Part shown: piece by piece, positions 1 through 7,473 of the stretch
How positions within the stretch are numbered: the stretch's first letter is position 1
How the letters are laid out: each line of letters begins with the position of its first letter
NCBI RefSeq assembly: GCF_034718895.1
Contig: NZ_JAYERP010000001.1
Span: forward strand, 744,001 to 808,000
From: Paenibacillus phoenicis
GTDB lineage: Bacteria > Bacillota > Bacilli > Paenibacillales > Paenibacillaceae
Reading direction: 5' to 3'
DNA length: 64,000 bases
Notes under the pieces: generated by a model
The model's input: only the letters and a program-made list of their open reading frames with translations
Told to the model about the DNA's origin: nothing
Database searches by the model: none
Translations under genes and position numbers: made by a program

Positions 1-362
1 TGCAGATGACCGGTCCCGTGCCGAGCTAGAGCGTTAAACGTTGTTCCGCCTGCTCCGCCGGTGGTCAGGTTGGAACGGGTGTTGCTCGCATCCTCGGGTT
101 CGGCGGGATCAGTATACGGTCGGCCTCCGGACACGTAATAACCGGATTTTTCCTTGACGTAAATGTATCCTTGCTCCTTCAGCAGCCCGTAGGCCCGGAA
201 GACGGTTAACCGGTGAAGCTGCAGCTCGCCCGCTAACTCACGCACGGAGGGCAGCTTATCGTGCGCCTTCCAATCCCCCCGATGAATCCGGTCCAGGATA
301 TACTTATACACTTGCGTATACCGAATCCTCCCAGGCTCTGCCGGCTTTGGCCTTATGTTCAT
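1..362 (-). CDS. MocR-type GntR-family regulator, N-terminal part
   Basis: The gene runs off the left edge; only the first ~120 residues are visible. They form a GntR winged helix-turn-helix: 'YTQVYKYILDRI', then 'LPSVRELAGELQLHRLTVFRAYGLL' in two steps and the wing 'GYIYVKEKSGYYV'. A long linker rich in Ser, Thr and Gly follows, as in MocR regulators, whose C-terminal PLP-dependent aminotransferase-like domain would lie outside the window. Two ATGs are possible (368 and 362); the AAGGAG at about 371-376 is better spaced for 362. It diverges from the EamA exporter at 496. MocR proteins often control a divergent neighbour, so control of that exporter is likely. The MocR assignment is inferred because the aminotransferase domain is not seen. 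Confidence 0.8.
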   Translation of the reverse strand, partial: MNIRPKPAEPGRIRYTQVYKYILDRIHRGDWKAHDKLPSVRELAGELQLHRLTVFRAYGLLKEQGYIYVKEKSGYYVSGGRPYTDPAEPEDASNTRSNLTTGGAGGTTFNALARHGTGHL

Positions 363-417
363 CGCCATCTCTCCTTCGCTTTGTGCCGTGAGTCTATTTT
401 ATCCGTAAAGCCCGAGT

Positions 418-464
418 ATCTGTTCTATGATGAGTCATCTGTTCTGTCCTCTTTCCTGTATGAT
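418..464. promoter_or_regulatory. Direct repeat in the divergent regulator/exporter promoter region
   Basis: The 9-base word ATCTGTTCT occurs twice in the same orientation, at 418-426 and 437-445, a 19-base period. A -10-like TATGAT lies at 459-464, before the exporter start at 496. MocR regulators commonly bind direct repeats between themselves and their target, so this is a candidate operator. No convincing -35 was seen. Confidence 0.4.
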
Positions 465-495
465 ACATTTCAACAGCTGAAAGGGGAAGATTTCC

Positions 496-1452
496 ATGAT
501 TGTGGTCAACTATTTGATCGTATGTCTCGTATTTGGCACGACGTTTTTAGCGATAAAAATCGGGGTAGATCATGCGGCGCCTCCGTTTTTCTCCGCGGGG
601 ATCCGCTTCTTCGCGGCCGGGGCGATTCTGTTTCTGTGGATGGTTTGGAGAAAAAAAGCGGAGTGGACCCTGCTGCTGCGCAAGGAAATGCTGGTGACGG
701 GAGCTTTGCTGACCTTCGGGACGTTTGCGTTACTTTATTGGGCGGAGCAATACGTCACGTCCGGCGTCGCTGCGGTATTATCGGCTACAGGGCCGCTGAT
801 GATCCTGCTGCTGCAGATGATGGTGCTGCGGCAAAAAGCGACGGGACGCGCCGTCCTGGGCATCATGATCGGTTTGGCCGGGGTCATGCTGCTGGTGCTG
901 CCCAACATGGTGTCGGTACAGGCCGGACCCCGCTGGGTAATCGGTTGCGCGGCGATTTTGACCGGGGAAGTAATGTATTCGATCGGCGCTCTGTATACCA
1001 AACGAGTCACTGAGAATTTTGCAGCGGTGTCGCCGATTGCGCTGAACGCCGCACAAATGATTTACGGCGGCTTGCTGCTGTTCCTCCTGTCGGGCTTCAC
1101 CGAGCGGGTGACGGCAGGGGACCTGCTAGAGCCGACTGCCTTAGGCTCGCTGTTATATTTAACCGTGGTGGGTTCGATGGTGGGGCACAGCTTGTTTTAC
1201 TGGCTGGTGGCCAAGACCAACCCGGTGTTTCCGTCAACTTGGCTGTACGTATCGCCGCTGATTGCGATGACGATTGGCGTATTGTTTTACGGAGAAACGG
1301 CCGGATGGTTTGCGGTGTTGGGCGGGGTCGCGATTATCGCCGGCACGGTGTTGACCAATCTGGACAGTTTGCGCCAGCTGCTCAGCCGACCGGCACGATT
1401 GACGGCGCAGGCCGCCGCAGAGGGAGGTACGGGTTCGGCGGCGGGTTCATAG
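496..1452 (+). CDS. EamA/DMT-family transporter
   Basis: A 318-residue integral membrane protein with about ten hydrophobic segments arranged as two EamA repeats (roughly residues 5-135 and 150-290). Family-typical stretches include 'GTTFLAIKIGVDHAAPP' near the N-terminus, 'SGVAAVLSATGPL' at the end of the first repeat and 'PLIAMTIGVLFYGE' in the second. DMT proteins of this type export small metabolites such as amino acids; the substrate cannot be read from the sequence. The ATG at 496 follows GAAAGGGGAAG at a suitable distance. It diverges from the MocR-type gene, which probably regulates it. A short hairpin with a T-run at 1483-1503 may end its transcript. Confidence 0.88.
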   Translation: MIVVNYLIVCLVFGTTFLAIKIGVDHAAPPFFSAGIRFFAAGAILFLWMVWRKKAEWTLLLRKEMLVTGALLTFGTFALLYWAEQYVTSGVAAVLSATGPLMILLLQMMVLRQKATGRAVLGIMIGLAGVMLLVLPNMVSVQAGPRWVIGCAAILTGEVMYSIGALYTKRVTENFAAVSPIALNAAQMIYGGLLLFLLSGFTERVTAGDLLEPTALGSLLYLTVVGSMVGHSLFYWLVAKTNPVFPSTWLYVSPLIAMTIGVLFYGETAGWFAVLGGVAIIAGTVLTNLDSLRQLLSRPARLTAQAAAEGGTGSAAGS

Positions 1453-1482
1453 GGTCCGCCGGAGGTATTTGCCCGGAGAAAG

Positions 1483-1665
1483 CTGCAAAAGTGCAGTTTT
1501 TTTCGGGGAAATCCTGATTTTTCAGCGAAAGCCTGCAAAACTGCAGTTATTTTTCGCGAATTGGGGCAAATGGAGGATTTGGGGGCAAAAAGCCTGCACT
1601 TTTGCAGTTATTTTAGATAAAACGGCGATTCCGTCTCAAAAAACTGTATTTTTGCAGGAATCGCC
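1483..1665. repeat. Array of CTGCA...TGCAG mini-palindromes
   Basis: Four 14-base stem-loops of the form CTGNANNNNNGCAG lie at 1483-1496, 1533-1546, 1594-1607 and 1644-1657, starting 50, 61 and 50 bases apart. The first three are followed by T-rich tracts, so each looks like a very small intrinsic terminator. The last sits in the loop of a larger stem (GGCGATTCC at 1624-1632 with GGAATCGCC at 1657-1665). No ORF in the stretch looks like a gene. It resembles a dispersed intergenic repeat family, with the first copy probably ending the exporter transcript. Confidence 0.6.
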
Positions 1666-1687
1666 TGAAAGGGTATGCGTGATTAAG

Positions 1688-1723
1688 CCAAAAAGAGCAC
1701 TGCCAGCTAAGGGCAGTGCTCTT
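1688..1723 (-). terminator. Rho-independent terminator for the secreted-protein gene
   Basis: AAGAGCACTGCC (1693-1704) pairs with GGCAGTGCTCTT (1712-1723). Read on the minus strand, the stem is followed by TTTTT, placing a terminator just beyond the stop codon at 1741. Confidence 0.88.
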
Positions 1724-1740
1724 CTCTATAGGTTCAGCAG

Positions 1741-2814
1741 CTAGAAAGTGACGAATTTACCGCTGGCCATCAAGGCATCCAGCGCGATCAGCCGGAGGGT
1801 GGTGTCGGTGCCGGTGACAACGTAGACGGCCTCGGTTTCGGCCCCGGCTTCTGCCGATGGTGCGGTTGGCGCCTCGGACAAGCTGTCGCTCTTCCAAATT
1901 TGATAGCCGTAGACCGGCAGAGGAAAGGAATAAGTGCGTCCGGCTCCGGAAGCCGCATAGACGAGCTTATGGCTCGCTGTTAATTTACCGATGAAGGCGT
2001 CAGGCTTCAGCGTCAAAGGCTTGGCCGTCATCCATCGCAGATTGTCGTAAGGATCGAAGCGGGATGACGTATAGACCATAGGGGCGGGCGATATGGAATC
2101 GCGGCTGCCGGCGGCCAGCCGCGGCGGCGCATAGCCGCCCGCCTGCTTGTCCCAGCTGCCCGTCGTTTCGGGCAGCCATTCGCCGTCGGCGGCATTGACG
2201 TAGCCGGGTTCACCGCCCTCCGGCAGGTGAACCCTCCACGCGGCCAATGCCGGGCCGGCGTAGAGCGGGACGGCGGTCACGCGTCCCGCAGCGGCTGCGC
2301 CGAGGCCGCTCTGCCGCAGCGCGGCCTCGAGCAGCGCTGGGTCGAATACGGAATAAGCGCCCATTCCGTATTCGACCAGCTTGTAATCTCCGCTCTCCGT
2401 CGCGGAGATGATGAGATAGCCGCGCGGCGCAGGCGCACCGCCGCCGCCGGCTAAGGTGACGAGCCAGCTGTGCGTGCCCGGTCCCAGCGGCTCGATGGTG
2501 GCGGCGGCGCCGGCCCAGGCTGTAAACGGCTCGGCCTGGGCCAGCTTGTCGATGGCCTCGGCGGCAAAGCGCCGCAGCGCCTCAGGCGCTGGCGCATCCG
2601 CCGTGGCCCGGGGCGCCGCCAGCGCAGCCGGCCCGGTCCACGCGCCGGCTGCGCTGCCTACGCCTTCGGCGGCCGCCGTACTCAGGCCGCCGGGGCCGCC
2701 CGCCAGCGGCAAACCTGCGCTGGCTGCGCTATATAAGATGCTGGCGCATAAGAGAATTTTGCAAGTGATCGATCGTTTTTTCAGGTTGGTTCGGAGATAA
2801 CGCGGTTGTCGCAT
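1741..2814 (-). CDS. Secreted protein of unknown function
   Basis: A 357-residue protein with a positively charged N-terminus ('MRQPRYLRTNLKKRS') followed by a hydrophobic segment, so probably exported by the Sec route. The mature part begins with a low-complexity Ala/Gly/Pro stretch. Its middle, around 'SWLVTLAGGGGAPAPRGYL' and 'YKLVEYGMGAYSVFD', looks like a globular extracellular domain. The start is set at 2814, not at the upstream in-frame ATG, because GGGAGG lies 8 bases before it. No catalytic motif was recognised and no family name can be given. It stands alone between two terminators. Its local G+C is very high, giving long spurious antisense ORFs. Confidence 0.75.
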   Translation of the reverse strand: MRQPRYLRTNLKKRSITCKILLCASILYSAASAGLPLAGGPGGLSTAAAEGVGSAAGAWTGPAALAAPRATADAPAPEALRRFAAEAIDKLAQAEPFTAWAGAAATIEPLGPGTHSWLVTLAGGGGAPAPRGYLIISATESGDYKLVEYGMGAYSVFDPALLEAALRQSGLGAAAAGRVTAVPLYAGPALAAWRVHLPEGGEPGYVNAADGEWLPETTGSWDKQAGGYAPPRLAAGSRDSISPAPMVYTSSRFDPYDNLRWMTAKPLTLKPDAFIGKLTASHKLVYAASGAGRTYSFPLPVYGYQIWKSDSLSEAPTAPSAEAGAETEAVYVVTGTDTTLRLIALDALMASGKFVTF

Positions 2815-2979
2815 GACATCGCCTCCCTGGCAATTCGTATGGCACCTTGGCCTGTTGATTTCGATTGCTTGTCCATTGTACCGAAGCCGGTCCAAAAAGG
2901 ATGTTGCAACCTGTCGCGCGGTTTGGCCGCCATCGGCTTCTATTTTTGCGGTCTTTTAGCGAGATCCGTCTATTTCTCG

Positions 2980-3939
2980 TCACCTCGGCGAACGCAGATG
3001 AAAGATGCCGCAGCCCAAGGCGGATACGACAATTCTCGGCTCGTATTGCCAGCGGATTTCCTCCCGTCTCGCTTCGTATTGCTCGGTTGCGCCTTGCGCC
3101 CGCTCGGGTTCGGGATCCTTGATCAGATCCTTGTAATAGGCGTCGATCAGCGCCAGCTCATCGCTCAGCCGTTCGCGGGCTTCCTGCGCCCAGGTGTCAT
3201 CGTAGGCCTGGATCTGTTCGGTCAGACGCTGCTCGAGTGCCAAGCGACCGGCATCCAAGGACAGCCGGGTAGGCTCGATATGGATATTCTCCGGCAATCG
3301 GGGGACCAGCGGCTTGCCCACGATCCGGGACTGAAACGATTCATCGACCTCGCCCGACAGTAAGGATACGCCGTAAAAATGCAGCTCCTCCCGCTTCATA
3401 TCGCAGCAGAACTCCACCTTAAAGCAGACGCCCAGCCACGGCTCGTAAGCGGCGGGCAGCAAGGCCGTCCGCTGCCGCTGCCCCGGCTCCTCGAACAAGT
3501 ACACATAGCGGCCGCCTTTCCGCGCCGCCTCAAAGATCTGCTTGAGCCGCGAGCTGCCAAACGCCAGCTCCTCGCGTTGAATCCGGCCGGGGCCAAGCAC
3601 CGGCAACGGCCGGACCGCCCCAAAATAACGTCCCAGCAAGGTGTCCTCCTGGGCGTTTTCCATCTGCTGCCCGGCGTCCGCCTGCTCCTGAGCGGCTTTC
3701 GCCTTCTCGACCGCTTGGTGCGCCTCCGGGTCAAAAATAAACGAAAACGACATCGTTTCTGGCTCCGCCCCGGTCCGATCGATGAACCCCCAATAATAAG
3801 GGCGGTTCGTCAAATCGCGGTCGGCGCGGGGAGAGAGCTTCACCGTGACGTGATGGGGCGATTTTTCGAGAAACTGGCATTCCGTCGCTTCCAAATAAGT
3901 CATCACAAAATCGCGAATCTGCTCTCGGGTCATGGACAT
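2980..3939 (-). CDS. yqhG: YqhG family protein
   Basis: A 319-residue protein matching the Bacillus YqhG family along its length. The conserved N-terminus 'REQIRDFVMTYLEATECQF' is followed by 'HHVTVKLSPRADRDLTNRP' and 'YYWGFIDRTG', then a C-terminal region rich in charged helices. The biochemical role of YqhG is unknown. It starts 9 bases after the stop of yqhH on the same strand, the same order as in Bacillus, so the pair is very probably co-transcribed and may work together. The start codon at 3939 has GGGAGG about 13 bases upstream, a slightly long spacing. The stop lies upstream of the secreted-protein gene, with no clear terminator in the 165-base gap. Confidence 0.85.
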   Translation of the reverse strand: MSMTREQIRDFVMTYLEATECQFLEKSPHHVTVKLSPRADRDLTNRPYYWGFIDRTGAEPETMSFSFIFDPEAHQAVEKAKAAQEQADAGQQMENAQEDTLLGRYFGAVRPLPVLGPGRIQREELAFGSSRLKQIFEAARKGGRYVYLFEEPGQRQRTALLPAAYEPWLGVCFKVEFCCDMKREELHFYGVSLLSGEVDESFQSRIVGKPLVPRLPENIHIEPTRLSLDAGRLALEQRLTEQIQAYDDTWAQEARERLSDELALIDAYYKDLIKDPEPERAQGATEQYEARREEIRWQYEPRIVVSALGCGIFHLRSPR

Positions 3940-3948
3940 AACCGCAAC

Positions 3949-5727
3949 TCAACCTCCCAAGAGCTGCTGCAGACCGCCGTTGTTCCCACGTTCTTCGGCT
4001 TCCGCATCCAGCTCGGATTTAATCGTATCGAATTCGCGTCCCAGCGAGTCGACACGGCTGGCGATTTCCTCGTCGCTGCCGGATTCCAGAATGATTTGGT
4101 AGAGGCTTTTTTCCAGGGAATGCTGCTTCTCGAACCGTTCCAAAATCACATCCAGATGGCCGATGACCATTTCGAACATATTGATCTTCTCATGCAGCAA
4201 GTGAAGGATATGCTCTTCGATCGTGCCCTTGGTGGACAGGTTATATATATGGACGTCATTGGTTTGCCCCAAGCGGTGGACGCGGCCGATCCGCTGCTCT
4301 ACGCGCATCGGGTTCCACGGCAAGTCGAAGTTGATCATCTGGTGGCAAAACTGCAGGTTGATCCCTTCGCCGCCGGCTTCGGTGGCGATCATGACCTGGG
4401 CGCGGCCGCGGAACAGGTCCATCATCCAGTCTTTCTTGCCGCGATTCATTCCGCCCCGATACGGCACCGCCGTCATACCGCGCTCGCGAAAATATTTCAG
4501 CAAATACTCCTGCGTCGCCCGATATTCGGTAAACACGATCACCTTGTCGTTCATTTCGCGGATCAGCTCCATCGCTTTCTCCGCTTTGCTGTTGGCTTTG
4601 ATCTGGCGGATCAGATCGACGAGATCCCAAATCCGGTCGCGAATCGGGGAGTCCGGAGCCAGCTTCTTCGACAAGTTCACCAGCGTGACAAACACGGCGT
4701 CGCGGCTGCTGCACACCTCGCGCTGCAAGGTGACGAGGGACAGCATGCTGTTGAGGTCTCCGCCGTTGGCATGATATTGGTCTTTGACAAAGGAAGTTAC
4801 CCCGTTGTACAGGTTCTTCTCCTCCGGGGATAACTCCACGTCGATGTTGCGTACGATCCGCTTGGTGAACTCCAGCTCACCGTCGCCGCGCCGGTTGCGG
4901 ATCATCACCTTGGCCAGCTCATCCTTGAGCTGCTCCTCATTCTTCGGCAGCCGCTTATCGACGACGAAATTCGCAGCAAACTCGCTTTGCCCGCCCAGTT
5001 GACCCGGCTTCAGCAGCGTGATCAGGTTAAACAGCTCGCCGAGGTCGTTTTGCACCGGGGTGGCGGTGAGGAGCAGGCAATATTTTTTCCGCAGCTGCAG
5101 CATGAACTGATAATTCGACGTTTTCTTATTCTTCAGCTTATGGGCTTCGTCCACGATCACCAGGTCATATTCGTTGTTCAGCAAAATGTTCTTATGCGGG
5201 TCGCGCTTTGCCGTGTCCATGGATGCAACCACCACGTCGTTGTGCCAAGAATGCTCCTTCTTCTGGGCTACGGCCGGAATGCCGAACTTTTGGTTCAGCT
5301 CCCGTACCCATTGCAGCACCAAGGAGGCCGGCACCAAGATCAACGCTTTTTTCACTAATCCGCGCACGATATATTCCTTTAAAATTAAGCCCGCTTCGAT
5401 CGTCTTCCCAAGCCCCACCTCGTCGGCTAAAATAGCCCGTCCGCGCATCTCGAACAGGACTTTGCGAGCGGTTTCGGTTTGATGGGGCAGCGGCGTGACG
5501 TTGTGCAGATGCTTTAGGCACTGCATCTCCTCAAAGCTTGTGACAAGCGAAGCGGATTCGGCCTCAAGGGCAAGGTTAAACAGCTTCCAATCGTCCCAGG
5601 GACCGCCCTTTTGATGCCGGGTCTCCAGTTCGTTGAACCAGCTCCGGTCGAAGTCGATGGGAATCGGGGCGTGCAAGTCTGGCGACGCGGCCGGGTGGGG
5701 GGAAAGGCCGGAGGGATGTGGATTCAT
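3949..5727 (-). CDS. yqhH: SNF2-type DEAD/DEAH ATPase YqhH
   Basis: A 592-residue helicase-superfamily-2 protein of the SNF2/HepA group. The first RecA-like domain carries the Walker A motif 'DEVGLGKT' (102-109), the DEAH box (193-196) and 'LLTATPVQND'. The second carries 'GGEGINLQ', 'FDLPWNPMRVEQRIGRVHR' and a coiled C-terminal tail. SNF2-like proteins use ATP to move along double-stranded DNA or remodel nucleoprotein; the bacterial HepA/RapA relative acts on RNA polymerase. The precise role of YqhH is not established. The ATG at 5727 has a clear GGGAGG. It is the first gene of the yqhH-yqhG pair. The promoter must lie in 5728-5890 but no good -35/-10 pair was seen. Confidence 0.9.
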   Translation of the reverse strand: MNPHPSGLSPHPAASPDLHAPIPIDFDRSWFNELETRHQKGGPWDDWKLFNLALEAESASLVTSFEEMQCLKHLHNVTPLPHQTETARKVLFEMRGRAILADEVGLGKTIEAGLILKEYIVRGLVKKALILVPASLVLQWVRELNQKFGIPAVAQKKEHSWHNDVVVASMDTAKRDPHKNILLNNEYDLVIVDEAHKLKNKKTSNYQFMLQLRKKYCLLLTATPVQNDLGELFNLITLLKPGQLGGQSEFAANFVVDKRLPKNEEQLKDELAKVMIRNRRGDGELEFTKRIVRNIDVELSPEEKNLYNGVTSFVKDQYHANGGDLNSMLSLVTLQREVCSSRDAVFVTLVNLSKKLAPDSPIRDRIWDLVDLIRQIKANSKAEKAMELIREMNDKVIVFTEYRATQEYLLKYFRERGMTAVPYRGGMNRGKKDWMMDLFRGRAQVMIATEAGGEGINLQFCHQMINFDLPWNPMRVEQRIGRVHRLGQTNDVHIYNLSTKGTIEEHILHLLHEKINMFEMVIGHLDVILERFEKQHSLEKSLYQIILESGSDEEIASRVDSLGREFDTIKSELDAEAEERGNNGGLQQLLGG

Positions 5728-5888
5728 AGTGTAAAACCTCCCTTTCGGTGCGTATTTGTCGGCTCGATTACGGAGAGAAAAGATCCGAATCTGGCAGATC
5801 TTGTGCTTAAATTGCAGACGTAGGTGTAGTATGGACGAAAAGGAAGGAGTTCATAACCTTGTAAGAGCAAGAGGGTGGTTTATCTCAT

Positions 5889-5928
5889 TAAAAAAAAAGC
5901 CGGCCGGGGATCATCTCCCTGACCGGCG
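5889..5928 (-). terminator. Terminator of bdhA
   Basis: A GC-rich stem (GCCGG...CCGGC with internal GGGA/TCCC pairing, 5899-5927) is followed on the minus strand by an uninterrupted run of T (5889-5898). It sits 16 bases beyond the bdhA stop codon. Confidence 0.88.
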
Positions 5929-5943
5929 ATTGCTTGATCTATT

Positions 5944-6990
5944 TTACTCCGCTTTCACCAAGATTTTGATTTGATTCCGCTCTTTGAGGAGTCCTTCAAA
6001 GCCTTCATCGATGGCTTGATCCAGCTTAATGCGCTTCGTCACCAGCTTGTCCGCCGAGAAGTAGCCTTGAGCCATCAAGCTGATCACCGCCGGGAAGACG
6101 TCGCGGTAGCCGATAATGCCGCTTACGGTACGTTCCTTCATGACGATGTTTTGCGGATGGAGGGAGGCTTCCTTCTCGAAAATGCTGACGATCATCGTTT
6201 CACCGCCGATTTTGGTGGATAGGATCGCCTGGGTTAGCACGGGAGAAACCCCTGTCACTTCATAGGCTACGTCCACACCGCCTTGCGTGCGCTTGTGAAT
6301 TTCTTCGACGGCATCGTATTCTTTCGGATCGATGACGATGGCGCCGAGCTCGGCAGCCTTCTGCTTCCGTTCCTCAGACAGCTCGACCGCATAGATTTCC
6401 GAAGCCCCTGAAGCCTTCAGTGCTTCGATCACCAGCAGACCGATCGGTCCGGTGCCAAAGACAGCTGCTTTGTCGCCCACTTTAAATTTACTGGAGCGGA
6501 CTGCATGAAGTGCTACAGCGGATGGCTCAACCAGGGCGCCTTGCTCGAAGGATACCGAATCCGGGATTTTATGTAGCATTTGTTCCGGTACGTTGGCATA
6601 TTCGGAGAATCCGCCGCCTCCGCCCGCCAGGCCGAAGAAGCCCATTTTATCGCAAAGATTGTATTTCCCTTGCTTACAAGCCTCGCAGGTTCCGCAGGCA
6701 TAGATCGGTTCAACCACGACGCGATCGCCGACGGCCACGCGGGTGACGCCTTCGCCAACTTCAACCACTTGTCCGGAAAATTCATGTCCCATGACGATCG
6801 GCGCTTTATCTCCGCTTAACGGGTGGGTTTCCAGAGGGATAAAAATCGGGCCGGCTACATATTCGTGCAGATCACTGCCGCAAATCCCGCACCATTCCAC
6901 CTTGATTTTCGCTTTGCCCGGTTCCGCTTTTGGCTCCTCGATGTTCTCCAGTCTTAGGTCCTTGACGCCATGCCATCTTAAAGCTTTCAC
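5944..6990 (-). CDS. bdhA: (R,R)-butanediol dehydrogenase
   Basis: A 348-residue zinc-dependent medium-chain dehydrogenase very close to B. subtilis BdhA, which interconverts acetoin and 2,3-butanediol with NAD(H) in overflow metabolism. Visible signatures are 'VEWCGICGSDLHEYVAGP' (catalytic zinc cysteine), 'GHEFSGQVVEVGEG' (zinc histidine and glutamate), the structural zinc cluster 'CGTCEACKQGKYNLC', and the Rossmann glycine motif 'GTGPIG'. 'ERTVSGIIGYRDVFPAV' and the C-terminal 'NQIKILVK' also match the family. The start codon is GTG (6988-6990) with AGGAGA 9 bases upstream. It is monocistronic with its own terminator. Ordinary codon use; no sign of transfer. Confidence 0.93.
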   Translation of the reverse strand: MKALRWHGVKDLRLENIEEPKAEPGKAKIKVEWCGICGSDLHEYVAGPIFIPLETHPLSGDKAPIVMGHEFSGQVVEVGEGVTRVAVGDRVVVEPIYACGTCEACKQGKYNLCDKMGFFGLAGGGGGFSEYANVPEQMLHKIPDSVSFEQGALVEPSAVALHAVRSSKFKVGDKAAVFGTGPIGLLVIEALKASGASEIYAVELSEERKQKAAELGAIVIDPKEYDAVEEIHKRTQGGVDVAYEVTGVSPVLTQAILSTKIGGETMIVSIFEKEASLHPQNIVMKERTVSGIIGYRDVFPAVISLMAQGYFSADKLVTKRIKLDQAIDEGFEGLLKERNQIKILVKAE

Positions 6991-7244
6991 TTGAACTCAT
7001 CTCCTCGTAAGTTATGAACCTCAATTTCTAGTTTACTCCTTTTTGGGGGCAGGATTCCCATTGATTTGTTAAAATTGTGTTAATTCAAATCTAATAAAAC
7101 TTAGGAGATGCTTCCCTGGTTTCTTGGAAATGGTTACAAAGCGGTTTTATAGTTTTGAGCCTGAAAAATAGAGAGAATTGAAGGAAACAGGGGGTTGGGC
7201 GAGATGTATTCGGATTAAAGCCTGAAATTTCACCCTGAACTGCT
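6991..7244. other. Intergenic region bdhA-nrdJ, bdhA side
   Basis: No gene is visible. The bdhA promoter should be read leftward from here. An AT-rich stretch near 7060-7090 gives a possible minus-strand TTGAAT, but no confident -10 partner was found. No cobalamin riboswitch-like B12 box was recognised here or in the nrdJ leader, although nrdJ encodes a B12 enzyme. Confidence 0.4.
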
Positions 7245-7297
7245 ATGACAACGAGATATTGTATAGTATAATGGTATTCGCACACAATATATTGTGA
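7245..7297 (+). promoter_or_regulatory. nrdJ promoter with NrdR box pair
   Basis: ATGACA (7245-7250) and TATAAT (7267-7272), 16 bases apart, form a sigma-A promoter. ACACAATATATTGTGA (7282-7297), just downstream, is an essentially ideal NrdR box. A weaker second copy with a good right half (CAACGAGATATTGTAT, 7249-7264) lies 33 bases upstream inside the promoter spacer, close to the three-helical-turn spacing typical of NrdR tandem sites. NrdR represses ribonucleotide reductase genes when dATP is plentiful, and the next gene is nrdJ. Confidence 0.85.
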
Positions 7298-7473
7298 TTC
7301 ATACATATGATATTACCGTTTACAGGGTGTGTGCCGCGGTGATCAAGCGGGCGATTTCCGGCTTGATACAGCGTTTTTTTTCGTTTTTTTGCCTAATTTC
7401 GACTTTAGGAATCGAGGCGAATGACTGATTAATTAAAGGATACTCTGAATCAATTTTTAGGAGGGTGTTTTCT

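Noticed and set aside
1483..1665. CRISPR array
   Set aside because: Repeat units are only 14 bases, palindromic and T-rich, spacers are similar to each other, and no cas genes are near.
2028..2800. Several ORFs overlapping the secreted-protein gene in high-GC sequence
   Set aside because: Low-complexity Ala/Gly/Arg translations produced by GC-rich codons of the minus-strand gene.
3379..4833. 484-codon ORF on the plus strand opposite yqhG/yqhH
   Set aside because: Antisense shadow of two well-supported genes; composition is His/Gln/Arg-rich without family motifs and it spans two genes and their junction.
6991..7473. Possible cobalamin riboswitch before nrdJ
   Set aside because: No B12-box-like core or multi-stem leader was recognised; the NrdR boxes explain the region better.
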